Shown: positions 45,410-57,030 of the stretch, in pieces
Layout of the letters: each line of letters opens with the position of its first letter
Numbering within the stretch: position 1 is the stretch's first letter
Assembly: GCA_963513935.1 (NCBI GenBank)
Contig: OY740771.1
Span: 12,801,138-12,865,137, forward strand
DNA from: Aphrophora alni
Lineage: Eukaryota > Arthropoda > Insecta > Hemiptera > Aphrophoridae
Length of the DNA stretch: 64,000 bases
Direction of reading: 5' to 3'
Made by a program: the position numbers and the translations under genes
The notes under the pieces: generated by a model
What the model was told of the DNA's origin: nothing
Seen by the model: only the letters and a program-made list of their open reading frames with translations
Database searches by the model: none

Positions 45410-45610
45410 AAAACTCCCTAACCCTAGAATCGTCTAATAGCTTCAGGATTGGAAGAGATCAAGATCAAAAGAGACTTCATAGGAAAGAAGAAAAAAGGTA
45501 TTTAACTCAAAGATTTGTTAAAGAATGGTATATATCCAGCTAGGTATCTAGGGATTGCCCCACCCGTACTCACCATATATGAGCCTGAAGGGTTTTCGTC
45601 TTGTAATGAG
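45410..45610 (-). repeat. SINE-like dispersed repeat, copy J
   Basis: Inverse copy: AACCCTAGAATCGTCTAATA, AGGATTGGAAGAGATCAAGA, ATATCCAGCTAGGTATCTAG and TACTCACCATATATGAGCCT. Confidence 0.7.
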
Positions 45611-45761
45611 CACCCTTAACTTTCTAACTGTCAACCGCCTATTTTAGACGATCAATCGCCAATTTCAACAATATTTTATTTTTCGATTATTAAGTAGGAC
45701 TATATTCAATCAGTCACATTACCCACAATGTTTATCATAACTGACTATTTTTGTCACGTTA

Positions 45762-45850
45762 AGGCCGAGACATTAGCACGAGTGGAAGCGTTTTGATAGA
45801 AACGTGACCAGTTAGATTCCAGCCAGGGTAGACAATAGTGATTTAGGCCT
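45762..45850 (+). repeat. tRNA-like (SINE head?) fragment
   Basis: GGCCGAGACATTAGCACGAG..TGG looks like a tRNA 5' half with an A box, and AGTTAGATTCCAGCCAGGG like a T-arm/B box about 30 bases on. It has no complete acceptor stem, so it is not a working tRNA. A SINE head is the likely reading. Confidence 0.4.
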
Positions 45851-45894
45851 ACGTAATTTCGTCGTTCATTGTAACAAACTGTTGTTAAGGCGCC

Positions 45895-45985
45895 TTGATC
45901 TAGAGGGCATTACATTTAGAGGATCTGTTTCTACTACATTGTACGAGGGGCTGGTTAATTACCATGATGTGTCCGATTAACGGTT
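45895..45985 (-). repeat. Dispersed repeat family R, short inverse fragment
   Basis: GGCATTACATTTAGAGGATC, ACTACATTGTACGAGGGGCT and GGTTAATTACCATGATG are the inverse of the family head. Confidence 0.6.
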
Positions 45986-46545
45986 TAAAAAATATATATA
46001 TTTTAGTTTAGTTTTCTTTTTATTTTTGTATTTATTGTAGTGAAAGCTTAATTCGACACTTACTATACATTTTGTACGGAGAAAAAAACTCCGATTTGGC
46101 GTCATCGATTGTCCCGTCACGCGCCGTCATCACAAAAATCCGTAACGCATCACGCTCTACTTTATATACGTATGTATGTAAGCCTATGTATATATCTAAA
46201 TACTTTCTCACACTCGCGAAAATATTGCACAAACTTTCTCTCACCCATACGTACATACAAAACATTTTTAAATAAGAAGAAATTTTACGTAAACTATCAG
46301 TGTATATTTTTATCTCAATGGCAATAGGTGGGCCTATATGTAGTTCCTCTCTGCGCCACGAGTAGCGTGCAGGGTAAGTTGCATTGTTGAAAAATATTAT
46401 TTGGATTTAAATGTGGAGTTTTGTTTGTTCTTTATGGATAAATGTGTAATAATATGTAAGTATTTTAGTTGTATATTACTTTCAAACTGATTTTTGATTT
46501 CTTATTAATTAATATTAAATGTTGAGCTTGACTTATGAGAAAAAC

Positions 46546-46746
46546 TATACAGTATACCAAACACACAGAACACAATTCTCATAAAAAATACGCCCAAGTA
46601 TCAGATTTCAGGTGTGGATTTCAGTTGTGGTTTGGTTGGTGTAGATGGTGTATCACTGAAGAGGACGACCTTGCCGTTGAAACGCGTCTGATACTTAGGC
46701 GTATTTTTTATGAGAATTGTGTTCTGTGTGTTTGTTATACTGTATA
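46546..46746. repeat. Palindromic element with hammerhead-type ribozyme core
   Basis: Arms of 60 bp (46546-46605 and 46687-46746) are almost perfect inverted repeats, from TATACAGTATAAC/CCAAACACACAG to GCCYAAGTATCAGA. The right arm continues the ribozyme-like core at 46650-46694. The left arm has lost its core. The terminal sequence TATACAGTATA is itself near-palindromic. Confidence 0.88.
46650..46694 (+). ncRNA. Candidate type I hammerhead ribozyme
   Basis: Elements in order: GTATCA (46650-46655), CTGAAGA (46656-46662), hairpin GGACGACCTTGCCGTT (46663-46678), GAA (46679-46681), ACGCGT (46682-46687), C (46688), TGATAC (46689-46694). GTATCA and TGATAC give a 6-bp helix I. CTGAAGA and GAA are the catalytic core. 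ACGCGT forms a minimal helix III, probably needing a dimer, and GTC is the cleavage triplet, predicted to cut after 46688. Weak points: helix II has one unpaired base, wobble pairs and an A-C mismatch. Confidence 0.6.
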
Positions 46747-47005
46747 TTATTAATTAATAAAAAATGACCATTTACATATAATTAATATTTTTATTACATT
46801 TATTGAAAATTAACAATTTTATTAATTACTAATTTTTAAAATTAATAGTTAAAATTTTCACTTCTGTCTACCGTCCCGCGACGGTACCATTTATTATTTT
46901 ATTTTAATGTGTATTAACTTTATTTTGAAATTTTATTTTCATTTCATGTGTATTTTTATTGCATTTTTGTTATGGGTTAATGGTCCTACGCCCCTTTAAA
47001 AAAGA

Positions 47006-48470
<1,465 letters not shown>

Positions 48471-48477
48471 ACCAAGT

Positions 48478-48612
48478 TTCCTAAAAGTTCCAACCCCCTA
48501 TTATTTTTTTTAATTAATGGCAATAGACGGATTTGCAAAGGGGAATGTTTAGACAACCAAAGGAGGAGTTTTTTGAAGTATCAAAATTTTCAACCCTTAC
48601 CCCCAAAATGTT
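48478..48612 (+). repeat. Partial copy of the foldback arm
   Basis: Matches the outer 130 bp of the left foldback arm at 48851: CCTAAAAGTTCCAACCCCC, ACCAAAGGAGGAGTTTTTTG and CAACCCTTACCCCCAAAATG. Confidence 0.75.
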
Positions 48613-48842
48613 ACCCACAATGTTTTTTCCCGAAATCGTTTAGTATTCCATATATCCGAGATTATGTTTTTTACAAAAATTATAAATTTGGAAATAGGAA
48701 ATATATTGAGTTCAGATTTAGTATACGCATTTTGTACATTACATTTTATAAGTGTACTGTTAATAAACTTTATTTTGTGGATTTTAAAAATGGCGGCCAT
48801 TTAAAATATTTAATATGTCGAAAACTAATGGTTAATATATAG
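48613..48842. repeat. Fragment of dispersed repeat with GTATACGCATTTTGTAC
   Basis: Its phrases (GTTCAGATTTAGTATACGCA, AAAAATGGCGGCCATTTAAA, TATGTCGAAAACTAATGG) recur in inverse orientation at 51300-51500, 54560-54790 and 63300-63500. Old dispersed family, no coding capacity. Confidence 0.55.
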
Positions 48843-48850
48843 ACTACCAT

Positions 48851-49634
48851 GTGTCCAAAAGTCCCACCCTCCCGCTCTTATTTTTTTTATTAATGTAAAT
48901 AGACAGATTTGCTTTGGGGAAAGTTTAGATAACCAAAGGAGGAGTTTTTTGAAGTATCAAAATTTTCAACCCTTACCCCCAAAATGGGGTAGTTTGGGGG
49001 TAAGTCAAGAATTTTAAATAGCAACCCCTATTGAGTGATACCTCATTTTAAAGGTCTTTTAAAAATAAGATTAATGGCGCAAATTAGAGGTCTCTAAGTT
49101 TATCTTACCCAACATAGCGACCAATCGAATTGTGAATGTTAACCTACAAACTCCGGTTGTTTTTATTACATTACAAACTGCTCTATGTTGGTAAAATGAT
49201 GGTAAGAGCCTTCCTTACCTTGTTTATTTAGCTCAGATTAAGTTCTCGAAATGGCTGCCATTTACTTCTTGGCAGAAATAGATTTTTAACTCAAAAAGCT
49301 TGTTGTACATTTTGTAACATTTCCGGTGTAATTATTATTAACGTAAAATTCACAATTCGATTGGTCGCTATGTTGGGTAGGATGAACTTAGAGACCTCTA
49401 GTTTGCGCCATTATTCTCATTTTTAAAAGACCTTTAAAATGAGGTATCACTCAATAGGGGTTGCTATTTAAAATTCTTGACTTACCCCCAAACTACCCCA
49501 TTTTGGAGGTAAGGGTTGAAAATTTAGATACTTTAAAAAACTCCTCCTTTGGTTGTCTAAACATTCCCCAAAGCAAATCCGTCTATTTCCATTAATAAAA
49601 AATAAAAAAATAGGGGGTGGGACTTTTAGGACAC
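48851..49634. mobile_element. 784-bp foldback element with 290-bp inverted arms
   Basis: Arms 48851-49141 and 49346-49634 are inverted copies: GTGTCCAAAAGTCCCACCC outer end, ACCAAAGGAGGAGTTTTTTG, GGGGGTAAGTCAAGAATTTT, TAGAGGTCTCTAAGTTTATC, and ACCAATCGAATTGTGAA inner end. The 204-bp middle is unrelated. No transposase and no convincing target duplication, so the superfamily is open. Confidence 0.85.
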
Positions 49635-49654
49635 TTGATAAATATGAAGACACA

Positions 49655-50110
49655 TTTACTCGCTACGCTCACGTCAGTTTCCAGATGTTATAACTTTACA
49701 ATATTACATTTATTAAGAGATCAAGGTTAGAAACTACATTTTGTACAATAACTTCGTTATTTGTCGGCGTAGAGGGGTGGGATTGGTACCATTACATGCA
49801 GAATTAAAATCTGCAAATTTTTATCTATGTTAATTTGTTATAAGTTGAATAAAACACGAGATATGATCAAAAAACTGTTTAAAATGGCTACCATTTTGAC
49901 ATTTAAAAATAGATTTTTCTGAATTTCAATAAAGTTCTATATGAGTATATTGTAGTCCCCGATACCATATTGTAGTTTCTAATTTGGTAGCCGCTATCGT
50001 CTTTATGTACAGACAACGAATGACGGAAGGATGACGTCACAAAATACATTTTCGGATATCTTTTGAATTTTTACCGATTTTTTGCGATTAACAAACTTAC
50101 CCTTATACTT
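49655..50110 (+). repeat. Dispersed repeat family R, 3' part
   Basis: TTACTCGCTACGCTCACGTC, AATAACTTCGTTATTTGTCG, GGTACCATTACATGCAGAAT, TAAGTTGAATAAAACACGAG and ATTAACAAACTTACCCTTAT. Confidence 0.65.
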
Positions 50111-50342
50111 CGTGAGTAATAACTAAAGTGAACATTGAATTCTTCCAATTTCCTAGAAGTGGGCTAACAAATGGTATCCTTACGAATGCTAAGATTGCAG
50201 GTGTGATTTGACGACAGACTGCAATGATCCTATCTTTAAGATCTTCAAAACACACTACCCTAGGTTGCAGTATACAACAGACTTTAAGTGACCCCACAAA
50301 TAGAAATCCAAAGAGGTCATAGCTGGAAATTGTGGAGGCCAC
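50103..50342 (-). pseudogene. DDE transposase relic (mariner-like)
   Basis: The minus-strand frame reads DLFGFLFVGSLKVCCILQ..VCFEDLKDRIIAVCRQIT, a frame-shifted version of DFFLWGHLKSLVY..VEDLRxRIxxAC..I from the same family as 15240-15440. About 79 codons are open, but the catalytic region is damaged and both ends are missing. Confidence 0.72.
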
Positions 50343-50351
50343 TCTACTGGG

Positions 50352-50737
50352 CTAAACAGACAAATCAATTTTCCAAATTATTTTAAAGAGAGAAAAAACC
50401 TGGTAATTGAGTATTATTTAGCACCCCATTTTTTGTACATTAAACAGGAACTAATTATTATTATAATTATTATATATAATAACCTAACCTAACCTAACTT
50501 AAATTAACTTAACTTAACCTAACCTAACCTAACCTAACCTAACCTAAACAGACAAATCAATTTTCCAAATTATTTTAAAGAGAAAAAAACCTGGTAATTG
50601 AGTATTATTAGCACCCCCATTTTTTGTACATTAAACAGGAACTAATTATTATTATAATTATTATATATAATAACCTAACCTAACCTAAATTAACCTAACT
50701 TAACCTAACCTAACCTAACCTAACTTAACCTAAACTA
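50352..50737. repeat. 192-bp tandem duplication ending in (CCTAA)n
   Basis: Two units start at CTAAACAGACAAATCAATTT (50352 and 50544) and each ends in a run of CCTAA with CTTAA variants (about 50482-50545 and 50673-50737). The pentamer is the insect telomere repeat. Both units share AT-rich TATTATTATAATTATTATAT just before the run. Confidence 0.9.
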
Positions 50738-51138
50738 ACCTAGGCCTATTTATGGTGATTCTTGTTACCACAAATTTGTTCTACATTTTTGTTTATTAAA
50801 AATTCGAATAAGTTAGGTTAGGTTAGTCAAATAGACTTATGAAATTATTCAATTTAAAACTAATATATTAGGTTAATAAATCACGAATATAACAACACGA
50901 ATCGCTATTAAACACGAACAATGATTCTCGTAAGAGTGTTTCAGTAGCACTAACCTCCTAGTGACGCAGTCTAGACGGCATGAATGGCCGAACTTGGAAG
51001 GACTGGAGTGGAACGAACAAAAGTCGAAGTCATGTTATTTTTTATTCTTATTGAATTAGTTATAAATAAATATTGAGATGGTATACTTGATAGCATAACA
51101 ACTAGAACACAAATTCTCACAAATAGTACGTTAATTTA

Positions 51139-51179
51139 TTCAAACGCGTTTCAACGACAAAGTCGCCTTCTTCAGTGAT
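51139..51179 (-). ncRNA. Hammerhead-ribozyme-like motif, minus strand
   Basis: Minus strand reads ATCA, CTGAAGA, A, GGCGAC-TTT-GTCGTT (6-bp hairpin with two G-U pairs), GAA, ACGCGT, T, TGAA. The hairpin is the best of the set. Helix I pairs for only three bases here and position 17 is U. It sits in an arm (51085-51180, including AGAACACAAATTCTCACAAA) related to those at 24.8 and 46.6 kb, but the other arm is missing. Confidence 0.45.
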
Positions 51180-51199
51180 GCATGAGGTACAATTACTAA

Positions 51200-51870
51200 A
51201 CCATAATTAACCTTTATATGACAAAAAATGTCAAATAACATATAGTGAAATTCCCCTTCATTATCCGCTATCCGACATTTTGTTATATTACAAAAAATGC
51301 ATAAATCCAGAAATAGATTTTTTTTTAAAGTTTACGGTTTTGGAGATATTCGACGTTAAAAGTTTTAAAATGCCGCCATTTTTAAAATTATAAAACTAAG
51401 TCTTTGTGTTTGGTATACTTGTAAAACGTAACCTACAAAATGCGTATACCAAATCTGGACTCAAAATCTAATATATTTCTGAAGTTATAATGTTTTTTTT
51501 TCTAAAATAACAAAATGGCGGATGGACGGATAATAAAGCAAAATTCGACTACATATTACAGTATTTAACATTGACCAGGCTTATGACTTGGTTCAATGCC
51601 ATTGGTTGAACTAACCACAGGAAGGAGTGGGGTTGAAATCTCACTTGTAAAACTTTTTATAAAATTCATAGATTTAGTGTTTGTTTAATACTCAACGTCT
51701 GTGGATGGTAGCTATGTTACTGAAATGTACATCGGGAAATAAAAGTTTGTTTTATTAAATTGTGGAGTATTGGGTTTGATTTCAATCAATATTTAACATT
51801 CTTTATTCGTTTTGATGTATGTAATTCGAAAATAAATAAACCGTCCACCTTTTTTCGGGACACTGTATAT
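51200..51870 (-). repeat. Dispersed repeat ending in CACTGTATA / GTGTCCCG
   Basis: Shares GGTTTTGGAGATATTCGACG, GCCGCCATTTTTAAAAT and TATACCAAATCTGGACTCAA with 54560-54790 and 63300-63600. On the minus strand it begins TATACAGTGTCCCGAAAAAA, comparable with TATACAGGGTGTCCCGTAAG at 63570-63590. Confidence 0.55.
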
Positions 51871-52404
51871 GTGAAAGTAAAAAAATGTAGATTTTATTTA
51901 GATTACGTTATGCTAAATTTAGAGATTACTAGGTAGAAATACCCAGTAACCTATGCTATTTCGTGTGATACTTAACTTAAAAGAAGTGTCTCAAACACAC
52001 CTAACCTAAAAGATGTACCGCAGGGGGCTTAAGTCCTTCTGGATTGTGTCCTGTGGAACCCCGCAGTTTGTTGACATACTTCTGCCACATCCTTGACTCT
52101 ATTCTATGTATTTCTATAGCCTAACCCTTCCTTTTCAAACAACACCGGCTCTTCTTTGTTATCCTTAGAAAACTTGCGAAATGAATCGTAAATAAATTTC
52201 ACATACCGAAGAGTTATTCTTTTAAACTAGAATTCAGTTTAACTATGTTTTGAATTATCATTCCAGTATCTGGCAACTTTACTAGAAACTTTTAAAGGGG
52301 AAAATTCCTTAAGCAATGAAAATTTGATTAGAGGCTGTTTTAAAGGTTATATTTTAAGAAACTTTGTTTGTTATTTAAAGGTCAAAAAGCTCTAGGTTAT
52401 CGAA

Positions 52405-52570
52405 GTCTTATATAAAAAAGGAAGAAAAGAACATAAATTAAAGACTCCTAACCGTCGAATAGTATAATGGCGTCAAGGTCGGAAGAGAATAAGAGTTGAT
52501 TTGGAGAGATCTGATGGGAAAGATCAAAGAAAGGACTAAGGTCCGGATAGGGCCCCTCGCGATTAACACA
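52405..52570 (-). repeat. SINE-like dispersed repeat, copy K
   Basis: Inverse copy: AAAAGGAAGAAAAGAACATA, GACTCCTAACCGTCGAATAG, GGTCGGAAGAGAATAAGAGT. Confidence 0.65.
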
Positions 52571-52715
52571 CTCGTTAAGGTTTTAACAACCCCTTAAGAT
52601 AAGATTTGAATCGAGAGTAGGAGTTTTTTGTATAAGGGGGTCAAAATTGGGTTTTGACAGATCTCTTGAAAACAATTCCCTTATAGTTCTCTTAGTTTTT
52701 ACGTATAAGAAGTAT

Positions 52716-54066
52716 AGGTTAGGTTAGGTTAAATTAGGTTAGGTTAGGTTAGTTTGGTAATCGCACAAAATTTCTACATTCTTTTTTGACCGATATTCAC
52801 GTTTCGCGGCCTCAGGAATGTGAAAAGTCCGTCCGTCATTGTTGTCCTTATGTAAAAACGATATCGGCTACAGAAATTAAGTTAGGTTAGGTTAGGTTAG
52901 TTTGGTAATCGCACAAAATTACGACATTCTTTTTTGACTGATCTTCACGTTTCGCGGCCTCAGGAATGTGAAAAGTCCGTCCGTCATTGTTGTCCTTATG
53001 TAAAAACGATATCGGCTACAGAAATTAAATTAGGTTAGGTTAGGTTAGTTTGGTAATCGCACAAAATTACGACATTCTTTTTTGACTGATCTTCACGTTT
53101 CGCGGCCTCAGGAATGTGAAAAGTCCGTCCGTCGTTGTTGTCCTTATGTAAAAACGATATCGGCTACAGAAATTAAATTAGGTTAGGTTAGGTTAGTTTG
53201 GTAATCGCACAAAATTTCGACATTCTTTTTTGACTGATCTTCACGTTTCGCGGCCTCAGGAATGTGAAAAGTCCGTCCGTCGTTGTTATCCTTAAGTAAA
53301 AACGATATCGGCTACAGAAATTAAATTAGGTTAGGTTAGGTTAGTTTGGTAATCGCACAAAATTTCGACATTCTTTTTTGACCGATATACATGTTTCGCG
53401 GCTTCAGGAATGTGAAAAGTCCGTCCGTCGTTGTTGTCCTTAAGTAAAAACGACAGCGGCTACAGAAATTAAGTTAGGTTAGGTTAGGTTAGTTTGGTAA
53501 TCTATAAAATTTCGACATTCTTTTTTGACCGATATACATGTTTCGCGGCTTCAGGAATGTGAAAAGTCCGTCCGTCGTTGTTGTCCTTAAGTAAAAACGA
53601 CAGCGGCTACAGAAATTAAGTTAGGTTAGGTTAGGTTAGTTTGGTAATCTATAAAATTTCGACATTCTTTTTTGACCGATCTTCACGTTTCGCGGCCCCA
53701 GGAATGTGAAAAGTCCGTCCGTCGTTGTTGTCCTTAAGTAAAAACGATATCGGCTACAGAAATTAAATTAGGTTAGGTTAGGTTAGTTTGGTAATCGCAC
53801 AAAATTTCGACATTCTTTTTTGACCGATATACATGTTTCGCGGCTTCAGGAATGTGAAAAGTCCGTCCGTCGTTGTTGTCCTTAAGTAAAAACGACAGCG
53901 GCTACAGAAATTAAGTTAGGTTAGGTTAGGTTAGTTTGGTAATCTATAAAATTTCGACATTCTTTTTTGACCGATCTTCACGTTTCGCGGCCCCAGGAAT
54001 GTGAAAAGTCCGTCCGTCGTTGTTGTCCTTATGTAAAGTCGAGAACGGCTACAGAAATTAAGTTAG
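52716..54066 (+). repeat. Minisatellite, nine 147-148 bp units each opening with (TTAGG)n
   Basis: TTTGGTAATC recurs at 52753, 52901, 53049, 53197, 53345, 53493, 53640, 53787 and 53935. Each unit is preceded by three to four TTAGG/GGTTA pentamers and contains CATTCTTTTTTGAC, TTTCGCGGCC, GTGAAAAGTCCGTCCGTC and GGCTACAGAAATTAA. Two subtypes (CGCACAAAAT and CTATAAAAT after TAATC) alternate in the second half, suggesting an emerging higher-order unit. No coding capacity. Confidence 0.95.
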
Positions 54067-55035
54067 GAACATGAAATTTGATATAGGGGCGTGTAGAACC
54101 ATATTGAAATTGAGAAAAATCGAATTCAAAATGTCAATATGTGGTGATTGTTCATATCCCGCGTGTTATTCAATTCATAACAGACCAAATGCTGTAACGA
54201 TACTGAAATTCCAAAGTTATAAGATTGAAAAAATATCATTTGGGAGAAAGAAGAAGAATGGGATAATTCTACTCAAAACATCCTTGTTCTAGATCCATTA
54301 AGATTAAGAATTATTTGAGTGATTAAGAATACAGCTAATTAGGTAGAAACATTGGTGAGTGGAATGCATAGGGCGTTTGCAAACAACGTTCCAAAACTCC
54401 AGCAAATGTTTCTCGGGTCAAAATAAGTAAAAAGTTTCCTATGAACATATGTCCTAAAATATTTAGTTTTCCATCTGTCTTTCATTTTGTGTTTTTACAA
54501 AAATCATTAAATTTTGGGAAATAAATTAGACACTAAACCGAAATTTTGTATACATACTTTTCATGCAATCTTTTATCAATGTACCAAAAAACCGGAACTT
54601 AATTTTGCATATTTTCAAAATGGAGGATGTTTAAAACTTTTAATGTTGAATATATCAAAAACCTTATAAAAAATTTTAAATTGGCGCCATTTTGAAAAAA
54701 TGCAAAACAAAGTCCTGGTGTTTGACACGTTGATAAAGGGCATATAAAAAATATTTATACCAAATTTGGACTCGGTATTTAATTTATTATTAAAATGAGC
54801 ACATTGTTCCGTCTTTCACAGCTTCGTTAATCTCACGTTTGTTGACGCGTTTCGGATACACTCCATTCTCAAAACTTATTGAGTATGAGTAATATTAAGT
54901 ATTCAAATAATTATTTGAATGCTGTAATGTACGATACACTTATTCAAATTACTCATTGGTTTGCTGTGAATGCTCTGTGAAGGAAAAAAAAACACAAAAC
55001 AAATAATACAATTAAAACCGTTACAAAGTAAAATA
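54067..55035. other. Dispersed repeat remnants
   Basis: 54560-54790 belongs to the family with GGCGCCATTTTGAAAA and ATACCAAATTTGGACTCG. The 73-codon frame at 54071 has no motif. Confidence 0.4.
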
Positions 55036-55548
55036 AATCTGAAATATATTGTCATTTGAGTGGTGCGCAAATTTTACAGTCACGTGCAACATTTTTAGGA
55101 ATTCTAATAGATAAGAATCTCCCTTGGAGGCCATTCATACAAAAATTAACAAAACAACTTCACTCCCTTTGTTAACAAATGCATATGCTTAGCGATGTTT
55201 TCAGTCTTGAAATAAGGAAACTGTTTATTGTGCTTTGTTTTTCTCTAAAATTGAATACAGTATAGAGGTTTGGGGTAAGGCATCAAATATTTTTAAGGTA
55301 CAAAATAATATATGCGGCTTGACTTCAGTAAGTTCAAAAGTTCTTGTAAGAATTTATTCATCGATTTAAAATTGATAACCGTTATAACCCTTTTCATATA
55401 TAAGAGTCTGTTGCTTGTAAAACCCAAATAAAATATTTCCTTGAAAGCAGAGCTTCCATGCATATTTAACCCGAAATAAGGAAGTCCTTAGTTATTTAAA
55501 CTACCCACACACATCGGTTTTCTACCTTTGAAACAACACCTTATTTAA

Positions 55549-56630
55549 TCTATATATGTAAAACTCAAAACTCACTGACTGATCATGAAATCTCTGGATC
55601 CAAGAAGCCTAGAGCTATGTATTTTTTTACCATGGTTTGGGTTAGGTCTGTAGACGCGTACTAAGAGGGGTTTGGAAAAATTCCACTCCAAGGTTGTTTT
55701 TACTCCTAAAGCATATTTCTGTATCCAAGAAGCCTAGAGCTATGAATTTTTTTACCATGGTTTGGGGTAGGTCTGTAGACACGTACTAAGAAAGGGTTTT
55801 GAAAATGTTCCACTCCAAGGTTGTTTTTTACCCCTAAAGCATATTTCTGGATCCAAGAAGCCTAGAGCTATGTATTTTTAACACGGTTTAGGGTAGGTCT
55901 GTAGACGCGTACTAAGAAAGGGTTTTTAAAAGTTCCACTCCAAGGTTGTTTTTTTACTCCTAAAGCATATTTCTGGATCCAAGAAGCCTAGAGCTATGAA
56001 TTTTTTTAAACATGGTTTAGGGTAGGTCTGTAGACGCGTTCTAAGAAAGGGTTTTGAAAATGTTCCACTCCAAGTTTTTTTTACCCCTAAAGCATATTTC
56101 TGGATCCAAGAAGCCTAGAGCTATGAATTTTTTTAAACATGGTTTAGGGTAGGTCTGTAGACACGTACTAAGAAAGGGTTTTGAAAATGTTCCACTCCAA
56201 GGTTGTTTTTTACTCCTAAAGCATATTTCTGTATCCAAGAAGCCTAGTACTATGAATTTTTTTACCATGGTTTGGGGTAGGTCTGTAGACACGTACTAAG
56301 AAAGGGTTTTGAAAATGTTTCACTCCAAGGTTGTTTTTTACCCCTAAAGCATATTTCTGGATCCAAGAAGCCTAGAGCTATGAATTTTTAACACGGTTTA
56401 GGGTAGGTCTGTAGACGTATACTAAGAAAGGGTTTGAAAATGTTCCACTCCAAGGATGTTTTTTACCCCTAAAACAAGTATCATACCTTTGTTATTTATG
56501 GGTCGATTTTGATCAAAATTGGTGTGTTGCTGTATGTGGGCATAATTTTTTCTTTATTGCTAAAAAAATATACTTCTTTATAATAAAATTATCTCAACTA
56601 TCCCCAGGTGAAACTGGGGTCATCAGCTAG
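55549..56630 (+). mobile_element. Non-autonomous Helitron carrying a tandem array
   Basis: Begins TCTATATATG after an A and ends CATCAGCTAG before a T, i.e. inserted between A and T with no target duplication. Seven bases before the CTAG end is a hairpin CCCCAG-GTGAAA-CTGGGG. The 5' TC, 3' hairpin and CTRR end are the Helitron hallmarks. No Rep/helicase gene; most of the body is a seven-copy minisatellite. It cuts a LINE relic whose two sides resume on either side. Confidence 0.88.
55590..56480 (+). repeat. Seven-copy ~127-bp tandem repeat inside the Helitron
   Basis: CCAAGAAGCCTAG recurs at about 55600, 55725, 55853, 55979, 56106, 56235 and 56363. Units contain TAGGTCTGTAGACRCGTACT and GTTCCACTCCAAGGTTGTTT and differ by a few substitutions and T-run lengths. 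Confidence 0.95.
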
Positions 56631-57030
56631 TTGTTTATTAAACTGCCTAAAGATGTAAAAAATTTAAATGAAAAAGAAATTAAAACCCACATTAAAATAA
56701 CTTTAAATCGGTTGAAGACTATCTGGATGACAATTTCCAGCTCCTAGGATTTTTGATTTTTGATTTTGTTGACTAACGGGATCTTGGAGAAAAAGTAAAT
56801 TTTGAATTATTTTCCCTTAGTTTATATACTGACATGTTTGTTCGAGATTAGAATAGATATTGAAATACTGTATTTTCTTTCGCTTGTAAGTTTGTGTTTG
56901 TGATAAGTAATGAAAATGATTTGTAATTATTATAATAATGTAATTTGGATTGATAACATTGACTCTTCACCTGTTTTTCACAGGTACTAGATGGTTTTGT
57001 AAAATATTAAGTGAAATAAATTATTTCTAT

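Larger units (their letters stand above)
55040..57030 (+). pseudogene. Relict LINE 3' end split by a Helitron
   Basis: Before the insertion, broken frames read SATFLGILIDKNLPWRPFI, LEIRKLFIVLCFSLKLN, and PHTHRFST. After it come LFIKLPKDVKNLNEKEIK and KSVEDYLDDNFQLL, then a stop and an A/T-rich 3' tail. The order matches the C-terminal part of jockey/CR1-type reverse transcriptase ORFs, which end in LFNKLP..(K)xLL. Frameshifts show that it is dead. It may belong to the same family as the 6.4-9.5 kb relic. Confidence 0.75.

Noticed and set aside
45762..45850. Functional tRNA gene
   Set aside because: A- and B-box-like parts are present but acceptor and anticodon stems cannot be formed convincingly.
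52716..54066. CRISPR-like regular array
   Set aside because: The whole 148-bp unit repeats, with no unique spacers, and the context is eukaryotic; it is a minisatellite.
50482..54066. True chromosome end
   Set aside because: TTAGG/CCTAA runs are short, interrupted and internal, with genes and transposons on both sides.
56041..56292. 83-codon minus-strand frame with an internal repeat
   Set aside because: It is the translation of the Helitron's tandem array.
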